A stretch of 64,000 nucleotides of DNA from Formicincola oecophyllae (GTDB lineage Bacteria > Pseudomonadota > Alphaproteobacteria > Acetobacterales > Acetobacteraceae). Shown in pieces: positions 1-8,777 of this stretch (position 1 is its first letter; the number at the start of each line of letters is the position of its first letter). Location of the stretch: positions 1,488,001 through 1,552,000 of the forward strand of contig NZ_CP038231.1 of NCBI RefSeq assembly GCF_006542395.2, read 5' to 3'. The notes beneath the pieces are model-generated. The model made no database searches. It worked only from the letters and a program-made list of their open reading frames with translations, and was not told the origin of the DNA. The position numbers and the translations under genes are program-made.

Positions 1-909
1 ATGGCCGCGCAGGAAATCATCTGTGGCCATCATGGCGCGGCCTGGCTTTTGCAGTTTGGTGAGGGCCAGCGCAGAGCCGGCGCCACACCCCACCAGAAGC
101 TGACCCCCTGCCGCCTTCAACTGCCCTGGCGCCAGGGTTGGGTGGTGTGCTGCCACCTGGGCAGCGCCGACACGCAATGTGAACAGGGGCGTGCCTATTT
201 TGTCCAGCAAGCGTGTGAAGCAGCCTGGCCAGGGGGTGTAGGCCCTGATTTGGCAATCCAGTTCAGGCGCCGGCCTGTTCCAGTCAAGTGCACCGTCATC
301 GCGGCTGATTTTGGGAGCGTGGGTGACGCCGGCAGCTGGCTGGGCCTGTGGCTGGGGCGGGTTGGTCAGAACATCCAGAAGCAAGGGCGCGCCTAGGGCC
401 GCCAACCTGTTGTGAAGGGTGGCTGCGGTATCCTGGCCTGTGATGGGCGTGGTGGCTGAAGCCAGCATGGGGCCTGTGTCCAGACCCTCATCCATCTGCA
501 TAATAGTGACGCCACTTTGGGGGTCACTATGGAGAATGGCAGATTGAATGGGCGAAGCACCCCGCCAGCGCGGCAGCAGGCTTGCATGGATGTTCAGGCA
601 GCCGCGCTTAGGCAAGCGCAGGATTTCAGCTGGCAGCAGAAGGCCATAGGCAGCCACCACGATAGCGTCAGGCTGCAAAGCTTGGAGGTGCTCCAGTTCC
701 GCCTGATTGGCGCGCAGCTTCAAAGGGGTGCGCACAGTGATGCCCAGCTTTTCAGCAGCCACATGGACTGGTTGGCGGCGCAGCTTGTTGCCGCGCCCTG
801 CTGGGCGCGGTGGCTGGCTGTAGACGGCAGCTACTTCATGGCCAGCCCCCACCAGGGCCTCTAAGGCAGGGACGGCGAAATCGGGCGAACCCATGAAGAC
901 CAGTTTCAT
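1..909 (-). CDS. fmt: Methionyl-tRNA formyltransferase, C-terminal end off the window
   Basis: Transfers a formyl group from 10-formyl-tetrahydrofolate to Met-tRNA(fMet), preparing the initiator tRNA. The minus strand is open from an ATG at 909 to the left edge (303 codons; the family is about 310), so only the last few residues are missing. The N-terminus MKLVFMGSPDFAVP is the family signature, and HASLLPRWRGASPIQ carries the catalytic formyltransferase-fold motif at about residues 110-125. A perfect AGGAGG lies 8 nt before the ATG. It is the last visible gene of the rnd-to-fmt run and follows def by 87 nt, the classical def-fmt pairing. Assignment is essentially certain. Confidence 0.96.
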   Translation of the reverse strand, partial: MKLVFMGSPDFAVPALEALVGAGHEVAAVYSQPPRPAGRGNKLRRQPVHVAAEKLGITVRTPLKLRANQAELEHLQALQPDAIVVAAYGLLLPAEILRLPKRGCLNIHASLLPRWRGASPIQSAILHSDPQSGVTIMQMDEGLDTGPMLASATTPITGQDTAATLHNRLAALGAPLLLDVLTNPPQPQAQPAAGVTHAPKISRDDGALDWNRPAPELDCQIRAYTPWPGCFTRLLDKIGTPLFTLRVGAAQVAAHHPTLAPGQLKAAGGQLLVGCGAGSALALTKLQKPGRAMMATDDFLRGH

Positions 910-996
910 GCAGGCTTCCTCCTGGCTTGAGCTTTCCGTACATGCGGGGCGCGCGCGCTCCGTGCAGCGCCAGCCCTTGGGGCTGGTGGCGTACCC

Positions 997-1554
997 TTAG
1001 CGGCGGCGCTTCTGCTCTTTCTCCAGGCGGCGCATCACCATGTTACGCTTGAGCGTTGAGAGGTGATCAACGAACAGGACGCCGTCAAGATGGTCGATTT
1101 CATGCTGAAGGCACGTTGCCAAAAGGCCGTCCGCCTCCACCTCCACAAAGGCGCCCTCCAGGTCCTGGTAGCGCACGCGCACGCGCGCAGGGCGCATGAC
1201 GTCAGCAAACTGGTTGGGCAGGGAAAGGCAGCCTTCGTGGTAGGGGGCGAGCTCCTCGCTGCTTTCAAGGATCACGGGGTTAATGAACAGGTGGGGGGCG
1301 GGGGCCTCCCCCTCATCAGGGCGGGCAAGGTCCATGATGAGGTAGCGCAGCCCTATGCCCGCCTGGGGGGCAGCCAGCCCAATGCCAGGCGCTTTGTAAA
1401 GGGCAGCAAACAGGCTGGGCAAAGCTTCCCTAATAGTGGGGAGGTCGGCTTCCTCCACCGGGCGCGCTTTGCGGCGCAGGAAGGGGTGGGGGGCCACAAG
1501 GACGGTCGCAGGCTCTGCATCCGCCACGTTTTGCAGAAGTTCAGTCAAGCTCAT
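997..1554 (-). CDS. def: Peptide deformylase
   Basis: Removes the N-formyl group from nascent proteins; metal-dependent cytoplasmic hydrolase. All three motifs are present in the 185-aa product: GIGLAAPQ (motif I), EGCLSLP (motif II, metal-binding Cys) and QHEIDHLDG (motif III, two His ligands and the catalytic Glu). The start used is MSLTELLQN at 1554; an ATG at 1566 is equally possible. The frame stays open to 1737, but that stretch is low-complexity Arg/Pro sequence overlapping the end of lptB and is unlikely to be translated. It lies between lptB and fmt on the same strand, and its partner fmt supplies the substrate group it removes. Confidence 0.95.
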   Translation of the reverse strand: MSLTELLQNVADAEPATVLVAPHPFLRRKARPVEEADLPTIREALPSLFAALYKAPGIGLAAPQAGIGLRYLIMDLARPDEGEAPAPHLFINPVILESSEELAPYHEGCLSLPNQFADVMRPARVRVRYQDLEGAFVEVEADGLLATCLQHEIDHLDGVLFVDHLSTLKRNMVMRRLEKEQKRRR

Positions 1555-1696
1555 GGCGGGCACCATAGCGGTGCTGGTGGCGCTTTGGAAGCGCCTTGGA
1601 GCCCCCCTTGGGATGGGTCGGGGAAAAGCCTGCCCAGGCCTAAGCTCCAGCCTTGGCTCAAACCTGGACTCAGGCTTGGGGCCTAGGTAAGGGGCT

Positions 1697-2584
1697 TCAA
1701 CGCGTGAAGTTTTCCCCCAGGTAGATGCGGCGCACATCAGGGTTGGCCACGATGGCCTCAGGCGTGCCCTCCATCAAGACATGGCCACTGTGGAGGATAT
1801 AGCCACGGTCGATGACCTCCAGCGTTTCCCGCACGTTGTGGTCTGTGATGAGCACCCCAATCCCCCTGTCCTTGAGGTGCTTAACGAGGTCGCGGATCTC
1901 CCCCACCGCAATGGGGTCAACGCCTGCCAGGGGTTCGTCAAGGAGGATGTAGTTAGGCTGGCTTGCTAAGGCGCGGGCGATTTCAAGGCGCCTGCGCTCA
2001 CCCCCTGAAAGCGCCAGCGAAGGGGATTGGCGCAGCCTGGTGATGCCGAACTCCGCTAAAAGGCCATCGAGCATCTCATGGCGGCGGTCTTTGTCAGGCT
2101 CCACCACCTCTAAGGCGGCCATGATGTTCTGCTCCACCGTTAGGCCACGGAAAATGCTGGCTTCCTGGGGCAGGTAGCCCACGCCCAAGCGGGCGCGGCG
2201 GTACATGGGCAGTTGGGTGATGTCGGCGCCATCAAGCATGATGGCACCCGTGTCCGCCTTCACCAGGCCAACAATCATATAGAAGCTGGTGGTTTTGCCA
2301 GCGCCATTGGGGCCGAGCAAGCCAACGGCCTCCCCCCGCTGAACGTGGAGGGAGACGTCACGCACCACTTGGCGCTTTTTGTAGAACTTGCCGATGCCGC
2401 GCGCCACCAGGCCGGTGTCGGGGTTGCTCATCTGCTCCATCATTTCAGGGCTGAGCTGGTGGGGGGGTGCTGGCTGGCTGGTGGGGGCGCTTTGCCAGCT
2501 TTCATCCTGGGCGGTGGCCGGGCTGGAAGCATCCTGGGGAGCGGCAGTTGGCGGGGCGCTTTCAGGTGGTGTGGTCATGGTCAT
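1697..2584 (-). CDS. lptB: LPS export ABC transporter ATP-binding protein LptB
   Basis: Cytoplasmic ATPase of the LptB2FGC complex, which extracts lipopolysaccharide from the inner membrane. Walker A GPNGAGKTT, signature LSGGERRRLEIARAL, Walker B ending ILLDEPLAGVDP and H-loop ITDHNVRE are all intact, and the AGVDP segment is typical of LptB. The protein is 295 aa, longer than the usual 240-250, because of an N-terminal Pro/Ala/Ser-rich extension of about 50 residues before the ABC fold. An ATG at 2584 with GAGGG 7 nt upstream is preferred over the in-frame TTG at 2587. It follows lptC and lptA in the same direction; lptF and lptG are not in this window. Confidence 0.95.
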   Translation of the reverse strand: MTMTTPPESAPPTAAPQDASSPATAQDESWQSAPTSQPAPPHQLSPEMMEQMSNPDTGLVARGIGKFYKKRQVVRDVSLHVQRGEAVGLLGPNGAGKTTSFYMIVGLVKADTGAIMLDGADITQLPMYRRARLGVGYLPQEASIFRGLTVEQNIMAALEVVEPDKDRRHEMLDGLLAEFGITRLRQSPSLALSGGERRRLEIARALASQPNYILLDEPLAGVDPIAVGEIRDLVKHLKDRGIGVLITDHNVRETLEVIDRGYILHSGHVLMEGTPEAIVANPDVRRIYLGENFTR

Positions 2585-2697
2585 CAACGTGCCCTCGGCG
2601 TGGCTTGGCGGCTGGTGTGGCGTGCTGGGAATCCCGCTGTCCAGGCAATTTATGGCGCAGCCAGGTACTAGGCCTGGCGCCCCTTACGGGCTTCCCC

Positions 2698-3825
2698 TCA
2701 AGGGTTATTGCGGCTCTCATTAGGGATGACCAGCCCTTGAACGGGGCTGTCGCGCCCAGGAAGCATGGTGGAGATACCCGTTTTCATGTTGACGAGGGCC
2801 TGGGCACCATTGTTGACGTTCTGGCCTTGCGTTACATGCACATGGCCAGCTAAGCGCGCCAGCTCCGGCCCGAAAAGGTAGACCCCCCTGTCCGAGGTCG
2901 CAACCTGCGACGGCGTCCTGACCACCACATGCCCCCAAGCAAAGGCCCTGTCCATGGTGTTGGTGTCTGGTTTGAAGGGGCGCCCGGCGCGCCGCGCCGC
3001 CCTGGCTTCACGGGCGTTCTGGGCATCGCGCGCTGCTTTCTGCGCTGCCGTCATGCCAATGGATTCAAGGATGTCGCCTGTGATGCGCTTGCCGTCATTG
3101 GTGGTGACGGTGGCCTCCCCCCTGCCAATGGAGACCTTGGTCTTGGGGTAGTATTGCAGCAGGTCGCGCGCCGTCATGACGTCCTTGGGGGTTTTGACGC
3201 GCAAATGGTCGCCTGTCATCATCATCAGGCCGCTGTCCATGTCGTAAACGCCATGGTCACCCCAGGCCTGGTCCTGGTCGTTATAGACATGAACGTGGCT
3301 GCGCGCCTCAATGCGGTAAAGCTCCAGCCCGCCTGTGGGGTCTGTGCTGGCGTCTGGCGCTGCGTCATTGGGAGCGGGGCCTTCTGGCGGGGCCTCGTCA
3401 GCGCCGTCCGCATTGCTGGGGGGGGCGCCATCTGGCGCTTCAGGCGTGGGTTCTGGGTGGTAGTTGGGGTTGGCGGTTTTGGGGCGCAGATAGCCAATCA
3501 ACATATCGGCATCAAGCGTGACGTGGTCGCGCACAGCGCGCGCGCCACCAATCAGCGTGACGGTTTGGCGGTTGCGGTCGTAAATTTCCTGGTTTTTCCA
3601 AAACAGCTGAATGGGCACGCCATGGGCCTGGTCGCCACCAGGGGCTGGTAGCTGCGCCACGGGGCTGTCTGGTTCAGTGATGTTAGCGCTGGGCGCGGTT
3701 GTGCCATCAGGCGCTGGCTGGACCTGGGCGCTTACTGGCGCAGGCTGCCAATTACTGGCCGCCAGGCAGGCCAGCAGGGCTGCGCGCTGCCACGGCCTTT
3801 TCAGTGGTGAAGGCTCAGCGGCCAT
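2698..3825 (-). CDS. lptA: LPS transport periplasmic protein LptA (OstA-like), enlarged
   Basis: Periplasmic bridge protein that carries LPS from the inner-membrane LptC to outer-membrane LptD. A signal peptide is visible (basic start, then AALLACLAASNWQPAPVSAQ). The OstA-type beta fold is recognisable in segments such as GARAVRDHVTLDADMLIGYL and AWGHVVVRTPSQVATSDRGV. At 375 aa it is about twice the E. coli length; a Pro/Asp/Ala-rich stretch of some 50 residues interrupts the repeat fold near residues 115-165, and a charged RAARRAGRPF segment sits later. The ATG at 3825 has GGAGG 6 nt upstream and overlaps the lptC stop by 11 bp, implying coupled translation; the longer in-frame start at 3894 lies inside lptC. 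Confidence 0.88.
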   Translation of the reverse strand: MAAEPSPLKRPWQRAALLACLAASNWQPAPVSAQVQPAPDGTTAPSANITEPDSPVAQLPAPGGDQAHGVPIQLFWKNQEIYDRNRQTVTLIGGARAVRDHVTLDADMLIGYLRPKTANPNYHPEPTPEAPDGAPPSNADGADEAPPEGPAPNDAAPDASTDPTGGLELYRIEARSHVHVYNDQDQAWGDHGVYDMDSGLMMMTGDHLRVKTPKDVMTARDLLQYYPKTKVSIGRGEATVTTNDGKRITGDILESIGMTAAQKAARDAQNAREARAARRAGRPFKPDTNTMDRAFAWGHVVVRTPSQVATSDRGVYLFGPELARLAGHVHVTQGQNVNNGAQALVNMKTGISTMLPGRDSPVQGLVIPNESRNNP

Positions 3826-4576
3826 GGTTTTCCTCCGCGGCAGGCTTGGGAACGGGCTTTGAAAGGTAGGGGGACGGATCGCCATTGTCATCAAAACGCC
3901 TGGTCAGGCCTGGGCCACCAAAAAGCAGGATGTTGGCTTTTTGGTCAAGGAAGGCGCCCATGGCGTCCTGCGTGCCGGAGGGGCTTTCAGCATGGACCCA
4001 ATCATGGGTGGCGAGGACGCCATGGCCAAGGTCGAGGTCAGCGCTAGGCGTGTTCAGGATGAGGCCATCATTGCGATAGAGGATGATGTGACCATCCAGG
4101 TTAAGTGTGCGCTCATGCTCCATGTAGACCCCCCTGTCAGCGCGCACCCAAGCCCATGAATGGGGGCCGAGCACAATGTCGGCAGCAGGGTTCTGCAAGT
4201 TGATGCGGTTGTCAGCCAGTTGGTGGGCATGGTCGGCGGTCAGCGTGTAGGGGCGGCCGTCATCATCCACATTGCGGTAGACCATCCTGTCCATCAAGCC
4301 TGTTTCAAGCTTCAGGCGCCCCAGCTCATGGAGGACGGCTTTGTTCTGGTGCAGCAGGTGGGTGATTTCAGGCCATGCCAGAATGCTGCCGACAAACAGC
4401 CCCCCGATGACAGGCAGCGTGATGAGGAGCAGCTTCAACCGTTCCTGACGCTTGGCCAAGGCGCTGGCAGTGGGAACAGAGCGGTTGCGCGCCAGCGCCT
4501 CCTGGCGGAGTTCATCGAGGCGCCTGATGCGCTCCTGGTGGGCGGGGTCGAAATCCTCGCGTTGGGGACTGGTCAT
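3815..4576 (-). CDS. lptC: LPS export protein LptC
   Basis: Inner-membrane anchored periplasmic component linking the LptB2FG motor to LptA. The 253-aa product has a cytoplasmic N-terminus rich in charged residues, one transmembrane helix at about residues 47-67 (LLLITLPVIGGLFVGSILAW) and a periplasmic LptC/OstA-like domain with DRMVYRNVDDDGRPYTLTAD and GLILNTPSADLDLGHGVLAT, the pattern seen in alphaproteobacterial LptC. It lies 12 nt after kdsD and overlaps lptA. The family diverges strongly in sequence, so the call rests on topology plus position between kdsD and lptA. Confidence 0.88.
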   Translation of the reverse strand: MTSPQREDFDPAHQERIRRLDELRQEALARNRSVPTASALAKRQERLKLLLITLPVIGGLFVGSILAWPEITHLLHQNKAVLHELGRLKLETGLMDRMVYRNVDDDGRPYTLTADHAHQLADNRINLQNPAADIVLGPHSWAWVRADRGVYMEHERTLNLDGHIILYRNDGLILNTPSADLDLGHGVLATHDWVHAESPSGTQDAMGAFLDQKANILLFGGPGLTRRFDDNGDPSPYLSKPVPKPAAEENHGR

Positions 4577-4588
4577 GGCTTGGGGCGC

Positions 4589-5599
4589 TCAGGCCGTGCC
4601 AGCGCGCAGGATGTCGTGCAGGTGGACAATGCCCTGGGGGCGGCCTGCCCCGTCCAGAACGAACATAGAGCTGACGGGGAAGTCCGGGTTGCTCATGAGG
4701 AGGAGAAGCTCCTCAGCTGAAGTTTCAGAGGTGGTGGTACGCGGCATAAGATTCATGATCGTCTCCGCGCATGTGCTGTCAAGGTCGCGGTCAAGCGCCT
4801 GGCGCAGGTCGCGTTCTGAGACTAGCCCTACCAGGCGGCCGCCGCTGTCAACAATGCCCACGCAGCCAAATGATTTGCTGGTCATTTCCATGATGACCTC
4901 ACGCAAGCTCATGTCAGCGGTGCCAAGGGGCATGGTCGGCCCCTTGTGCATGAATTCCCCAACAGGGCGCAGCCGCGCTCCCAGCCGCCCTGCCGGGTGC
5001 AACAGGCTGAAGTCAGAACGGCTGAAGCCGCGCTTCTCCAGCAGGGCCATGGCCAGGGCATCCCCTATGGCCAATTGCATGAGGGTGGAGGTAGTAGGTG
5101 CAAGCCCCAGAGGGCAGGCCTCAGGCGTGGCCGGCATGATAAGCGGGACCTCCGCCCAGCGCGCCAAGGTGGAATGAGGCTGGCTGGTGATAGCAAGCCG
5201 CCGCATACCAAGGCGCAACGCATGGCGCAGCACTGCTTCCAGCTCTATCGTCTCCCCAGAGTTGGAGAGCACCAGCAGAACGTCCTCAGGCTGGAGGGAG
5301 CCTAGGTCGCCGTGGGCCGCCTCAGCAGCATGGATGAAAAGCGATGGTGTGCCTGTGGAAGCAAGGGTGCTTTGAAGCTTGCGCCCCACATGGCCTGATT
5401 TGCCAATGCCGCACACAGCCAGTCGCCCCCGGCTTTGCAAGATGATGTCCACTGCTTGGCTGAAGGCGGTGCCAAGTTCCTCCCTCTCAAGGGCGTCACG
5501 CAGGGCCACAAGGCCACTGATTTGGTTATTCAGCGTGCGCACAGGGCCTGGTGGCAAGGATTGTTCAGGGGCAGGGGTGGTGGAGGGAGAAAGGGCCAT
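4589..5599 (-). CDS. kdsD: Arabinose-5-phosphate isomerase (KdsD/KpsF family)
   Basis: Converts D-ribulose 5-phosphate to D-arabinose 5-phosphate, the first step towards Kdo, the sugar joining lipid A to core LPS. The 336-aa protein has an N-terminal SIS domain at about residues 45-180 with CGIGKSGHVGRKLQSTLAS and FIHAAEAAHGDLG, and two CBS domains from about 215 to 330 (FMHKGPTMPLGTADMSLREV, then VDSGGRLVGLVSERDLRQAL). Length and domain order match the family. It sits between an RNase D-like gene and lptC, an alphaproteobacterial arrangement that ties Kdo synthesis to LPS transport. Confidence 0.95.
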   Translation of the reverse strand: MALSPSTTPAPEQSLPPGPVRTLNNQISGLVALRDALEREELGTAFSQAVDIILQSRGRLAVCGIGKSGHVGRKLQSTLASTGTPSLFIHAAEAAHGDLGSLQPEDVLLVLSNSGETIELEAVLRHALRLGMRRLAITSQPHSTLARWAEVPLIMPATPEACPLGLAPTTSTLMQLAIGDALAMALLEKRGFSRSDFSLLHPAGRLGARLRPVGEFMHKGPTMPLGTADMSLREVIMEMTSKSFGCVGIVDSGGRLVGLVSERDLRQALDRDLDSTCAETIMNLMPRTTTSETSAEELLLLMSNPDFPVSSMFVLDGAGRPQGIVHLHDILRAGTA

Positions 5600-5706
5600 G
5601 GTCGCGTGCCTTGCGTGGAAGGTTCCTTGTCAAAGCAAGTAGGCAGGGTCGGGGCAAGGGGGGTGAACGCTACGGGGCCTGGGCTGCCCAGCCCAAGCTG
5701 CCCTGC

Positions 5707-6360
5707 TTACAGGCGTGCGCTGTGGGAGAAGATGTCGGGGTGGTCGTAGCCCAGGCTGTCCAGCTCAGCGCGGGTGGGCAGGAAGTCAAAGCATTGTTGG
5801 GCCAGCTCCCGGCGCCCTTCGCGCACCAGCATGGCCTCCAGCTTTTCCCATAAAGCATGAAGGTGCAGCACGTCAGAGGCAGCGTATTGCAGCTGTTCAG
5901 GGGTGAGTTCAGGCGCCCCCCAGTCAGAGCACTGCTGCTGCTTGGACATCTCAATGCCAAGCAAATCCTTGGTGAGGAAAGCCAGCCCGTGCTTGTCTGT
6001 GAAGGTGTAGACCAGGCGGGCAGCGATCTTGGTGCAGATGACCGAAGTCATGCGCACACCCAGGGCGTGTTGAAGGATGCCAACGTCAAAGCGCGCATAA
6101 TGCATAAGCTTCTTGACGTTCGGGTTTTCAAGCATGGCTTTCAAGTTGGGGCAGTTGGCCCCTTTGCCGCCCATGGATTCAGGCTTGATTTGCACCAGGT
6201 GGGCTGTGCCGTCACCGCTGGAGATCTGCACCAGGCAAAGGCGGTCACGGCGCTGGTCAAGCCCCATGGTCTCTGTGTCGATGGCAACGACCGGGCCCAG
6301 GTCAAGGCCATCTGGCAAGTCGCCGTCATGAAGGTGAATGGCCTTGCTTTCGGAACCCAT
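5707..6360 (-). CDS. rnd: Ribonuclease D-like 3'-5' exonuclease
   Basis: DEDD-family 3'-5' exoribonuclease, probably in tRNA and small RNA maturation. Exo I VVAIDTETMGLDQRRDRLCL, Exo II LMHYARFDVGIL and Exo III QLQYAASDVLHLHALWEKL are all intact, with the Tyr of the DEDDy type. At 217 aa it has the exonuclease domain only, lacking the HRDC domains of E. coli RNase D, as is common in alphaproteobacteria. The ATG at 6360 has GGAG 8-9 nt upstream; an earlier in-frame ATG at 6381 would place that ribosome site inside the gene. It is the first gene of the minus-strand run leading through kdsD and lptCAB to fmt. Confidence 0.9.
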   Translation of the reverse strand: MGSESKAIHLHDGDLPDGLDLGPVVAIDTETMGLDQRRDRLCLVQISSGDGTAHLVQIKPESMGGKGANCPNLKAMLENPNVKKLMHYARFDVGILQHALGVRMTSVICTKIAARLVYTFTDKHGLAFLTKDLLGIEMSKQQQCSDWGAPELTPEQLQYAASDVLHLHALWEKLEAMLVREGRRELAQQCFDFLPTRAELDSLGYDHPDIFSHSARL

Positions 6361-6411
6361 CGCTCCACTCCTCAGTCTCAATGGTCAAAAAAATGGTCAT
6401 AAAAGGGCGCT

Positions 6412-6425
6412 GGAGCCGTGGCTCC
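6412..6425. repeat. Short perfect inverted repeat upstream of rnd
   Basis: GGAGCC and GGCTCC are separated by 2 nt. On the minus strand the repeat is followed by AGCGCCCTTTT, so it could be a weak terminator after the tRNA-Leu gene or a 5' leader hairpin for rnd. Nothing else supports either role. Confidence 0.35.
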
Positions 6426-6466
6426 GCTTCATGACCTTTAAAGCCCCATGATAGGGGCCAACAACA

Positions 6467-6535
6467 GCAAACGCCGCCCAGCCCACGTTCCTTGCCCGGT
6501 TTCCAGGCGAAGGTCAGGGACCGAACGGCGTTTGC
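6467..6535 (-). terminator. Inverted repeat with long loop downstream of tRNA-Leu
   Basis: GCAAACGCCG at 6467-6476 and its exact reverse complement at 6526-6535 enclose 49 nt. On the minus strand the structure begins about 12 nt after the tRNA-Leu 3' end and is followed by TGTTGTTGG. It may fold into a terminator-like or processing structure for the tRNA transcript, although there is no clean T run. A small RNA gene is an alternative. Confidence 0.35.
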
Positions 6536-6546
6536 AACGTAAATAA

Positions 6547-6633
<87 letters not shown>

Positions 6634-6897
6634 ACAGAGGCTAACCAGGTACTGCTTTCGCATCTACTTACTGAGCAGAGGCCGCACCGGGCTGGTGAGG
6701 GGATATCTAACGGGCATGGCAGCGGCGGTCAACCGCTTTTTGCGCTTGAGGGTGAAATTTTCTCCAGATTAAGCGGCGGCACTTCAAGGGGCAGCCTGCC
6801 CTGGGCAGCACGCCACTGGAACCTGGGTGGCAGGGCGGCTAGGATTGGACTGTACCCAGTGCCCCTTGCTGGGCGCCCATGGTTAGCAGGAAAATTC

Positions 6898-8718
6898 ATG
6901 ACGTCACCCACCAGTCCTGAAAACGCCCACGCGCTGCCCCCTTTGGCTTTGCCAGAAGCGCCGCCGCGCTGGGACCTTTCAGACCTCTACCCCAGCAGGC
7001 AGGACCCAGCCCTGGTGGCGGACCTGGACAAGGCCGCAACCCAGGCGCGTGCCTTCAAGGCGCGCTGGCAAGGCAAGCTTGGGGAAAGTGGCGCTGGGCT
7101 GGCCAGTGCGCTTGAAGCCTATGAAAAGCTTGATGAACTTCTAAGCCGCGCTGCCACGTACAGTTACCTGCAATTTGCTGAAGCCAGCACCGACCCTGCC
7201 GCAGGGCGCCTGCTGCAGGATGTGCGCGAGAAAATCACAGCACTTTCAGCTGACCTGCTGTTCTTCAGCCTTGAAATCAACCGGATTGAGGACGCACCTT
7301 TTGAGGTCCTCCTGGCTGACCAGGCCTTGGCTGGCTGGGCCACTTACCTGCGTGACATGCGCAGCCATCGCCCCCACCAGCTTTCAGACGAGCTTGAACA
7401 GGCCTTGATGGACATGGACGTGACAGGCCGCAGCGCCTGGGTGCGCCTTTTCGATGAGACCATGGCGGCCTTGACGGTGGAGCTGAACGGCCAGACACGG
7501 CCCCTTGATGAAGCTTTCACTCTGATGATGGATCCAGACCGCACCGTGCGCGCGAAAGCGGCCAAGGCCATCAGCGCAACGCTTGGGCGCAATAACCACC
7601 TGTTGGCCAGCATCACCAACACTTTGGCCAAAGACAAAGCCACCCGCGACAAAATGCGCAGCTTCAGCCGCCCCGTCAGCGCCCGCAACCTGGCCAACAG
7701 GGTGGAGGACGAGGTGGTTGACGCCCTCGACAGCGCTGTGGAGGCAGCCTTCCCCAGGCTTTCGCACCGCTACTACAGCTTGAAAGCTGGCTGGCTAGGG
7801 CTGGACCGCTTGGAGCACTGGGACAGGAACGCCCCCCTGCCAGGGGTGGAGGCCAGGCCGCTCAGCTGGGGGGAAGGGGCTTCCATCGTGCGGCAAGCTT
7901 ACCATGGCTTCGACCCGGAGATGGGCGCTTTGGCTGACCGTTTCCTCACCAACTCCTGGATTGACGCAGCCCCGGTGCCTGGCAAAGCCTCTGGCGCTTT
8001 CGCCCATCCTGCTGTGCCTTCAGTCCATCCCTACATCTTGATGAGCTACCGCGGGCAGCCACGTGACGTCATGACCTTGGCCCATGAAATGGGCCACGGC
8101 ATCCACCAGGTTCTGGCTGGGCAGGCGCAGGGGCACCTACGCTCCTCCACCCCTTTAACCTTGGCTGAGACGGCCTCCGTTTTTGGGGAGATGCTAACAT
8201 TCTGCTCCCTCCTGGGGCAGGCGCCCACCCTAGCGCACAGGCGCCACCTTATCGCCTCCAAAGTGGAGGACATGCTCAACACTGTTGTGCGCCAAATGGC
8301 TTTTTACCAATTTGAGTCCAAGGTCCACGCTGAACGCACTAAGGGCGAAATCCCAGCTGCCCGCCTAGGCGAGATTTGGCGTGATGTGCAGCAGCGCAGC
8401 CTGGGGCCGGCTTTCAACTTCACCCCTGACTATGATCAGTACTGGTCCTACATACCGCATTTCATCCATTCGCCGTTTTATGTTTACGCCTACGCTTTTG
8501 GCGATTGCCTGGTGAATGCGCTTTATGGCGTCTACAGCAGCCAGCCTGATGGGTTCGCGCCCCGTTATAAGGCGCTGCTCAGCGCGGGCGGCAGCAAGCG
8601 CCACCATGAGCTTCTGGCCCCCTTTGGCCTTGACGCGCGCGACCCTGCTTTTTGGAATATCGGCCTTGACGTGATCTCTGGCCTGATTGACGAGCTGGAA
8701 GCCATGCCTGCCGCTTGA
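6898..8718 (+). CDS. pepF: Oligoendopeptidase F (M3 metallopeptidase)
   Basis: Cytoplasmic zinc endopeptidase that degrades oligopeptides. The 606-aa product has the M3B zinc motif AHEMGHGIHQ with H396, E397 and H400, and a downstream Glu ligand in LAETASVFGEMLTF. The N-terminal WDLSDLYPS is the usual PepF opening, and YVYAYAFGDCLVNALY near the end is a conserved C-terminal segment. The ATG at 6898 is preceded by AGGAAA with 5 nt spacing; the frame is open from 6859 but that ATG has no ribosome site. The next gene begins about 60 nt downstream, so co-transcription is likely. Confidence 0.93.
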   Translation: MTSPTSPENAHALPPLALPEAPPRWDLSDLYPSRQDPALVADLDKAATQARAFKARWQGKLGESGAGLASALEAYEKLDELLSRAATYSYLQFAEASTDPAAGRLLQDVREKITALSADLLFFSLEINRIEDAPFEVLLADQALAGWATYLRDMRSHRPHQLSDELEQALMDMDVTGRSAWVRLFDETMAALTVELNGQTRPLDEAFTLMMDPDRTVRAKAAKAISATLGRNNHLLASITNTLAKDKATRDKMRSFSRPVSARNLANRVEDEVVDALDSAVEAAFPRLSHRYYSLKAGWLGLDRLEHWDRNAPLPGVEARPLSWGEGASIVRQAYHGFDPEMGALADRFLTNSWIDAAPVPGKASGAFAHPAVPSVHPYILMSYRGQPRDVMTLAHEMGHGIHQVLAGQAQGHLRSSTPLTLAETASVFGEMLTFCSLLGQAPTLAHRRHLIASKVEDMLNTVVRQMAFYQFESKVHAERTKGEIPAARLGEIWRDVQQRSLGPAFNFTPDYDQYWSYIPHFIHSPFYVYAYAFGDCLVNALYGVYSSQPDGFAPRYKALLSAGGSKRHHELLAPFGLDARDPAFWNIGLDVISGLIDELEAMPAA

Positions 8719-8777
8719 AGGCAGGCAGCCCTACCACTTTGCCCACACCAGCCCCCCACCTGACAAAGGCCACGGCC

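Noticed and set aside
2929-3651. A 240-codon plus-strand frame opposite lptA.
   Set aside because: lptA has a ribosome site, signal peptide and operon context; the antisense frame has none.
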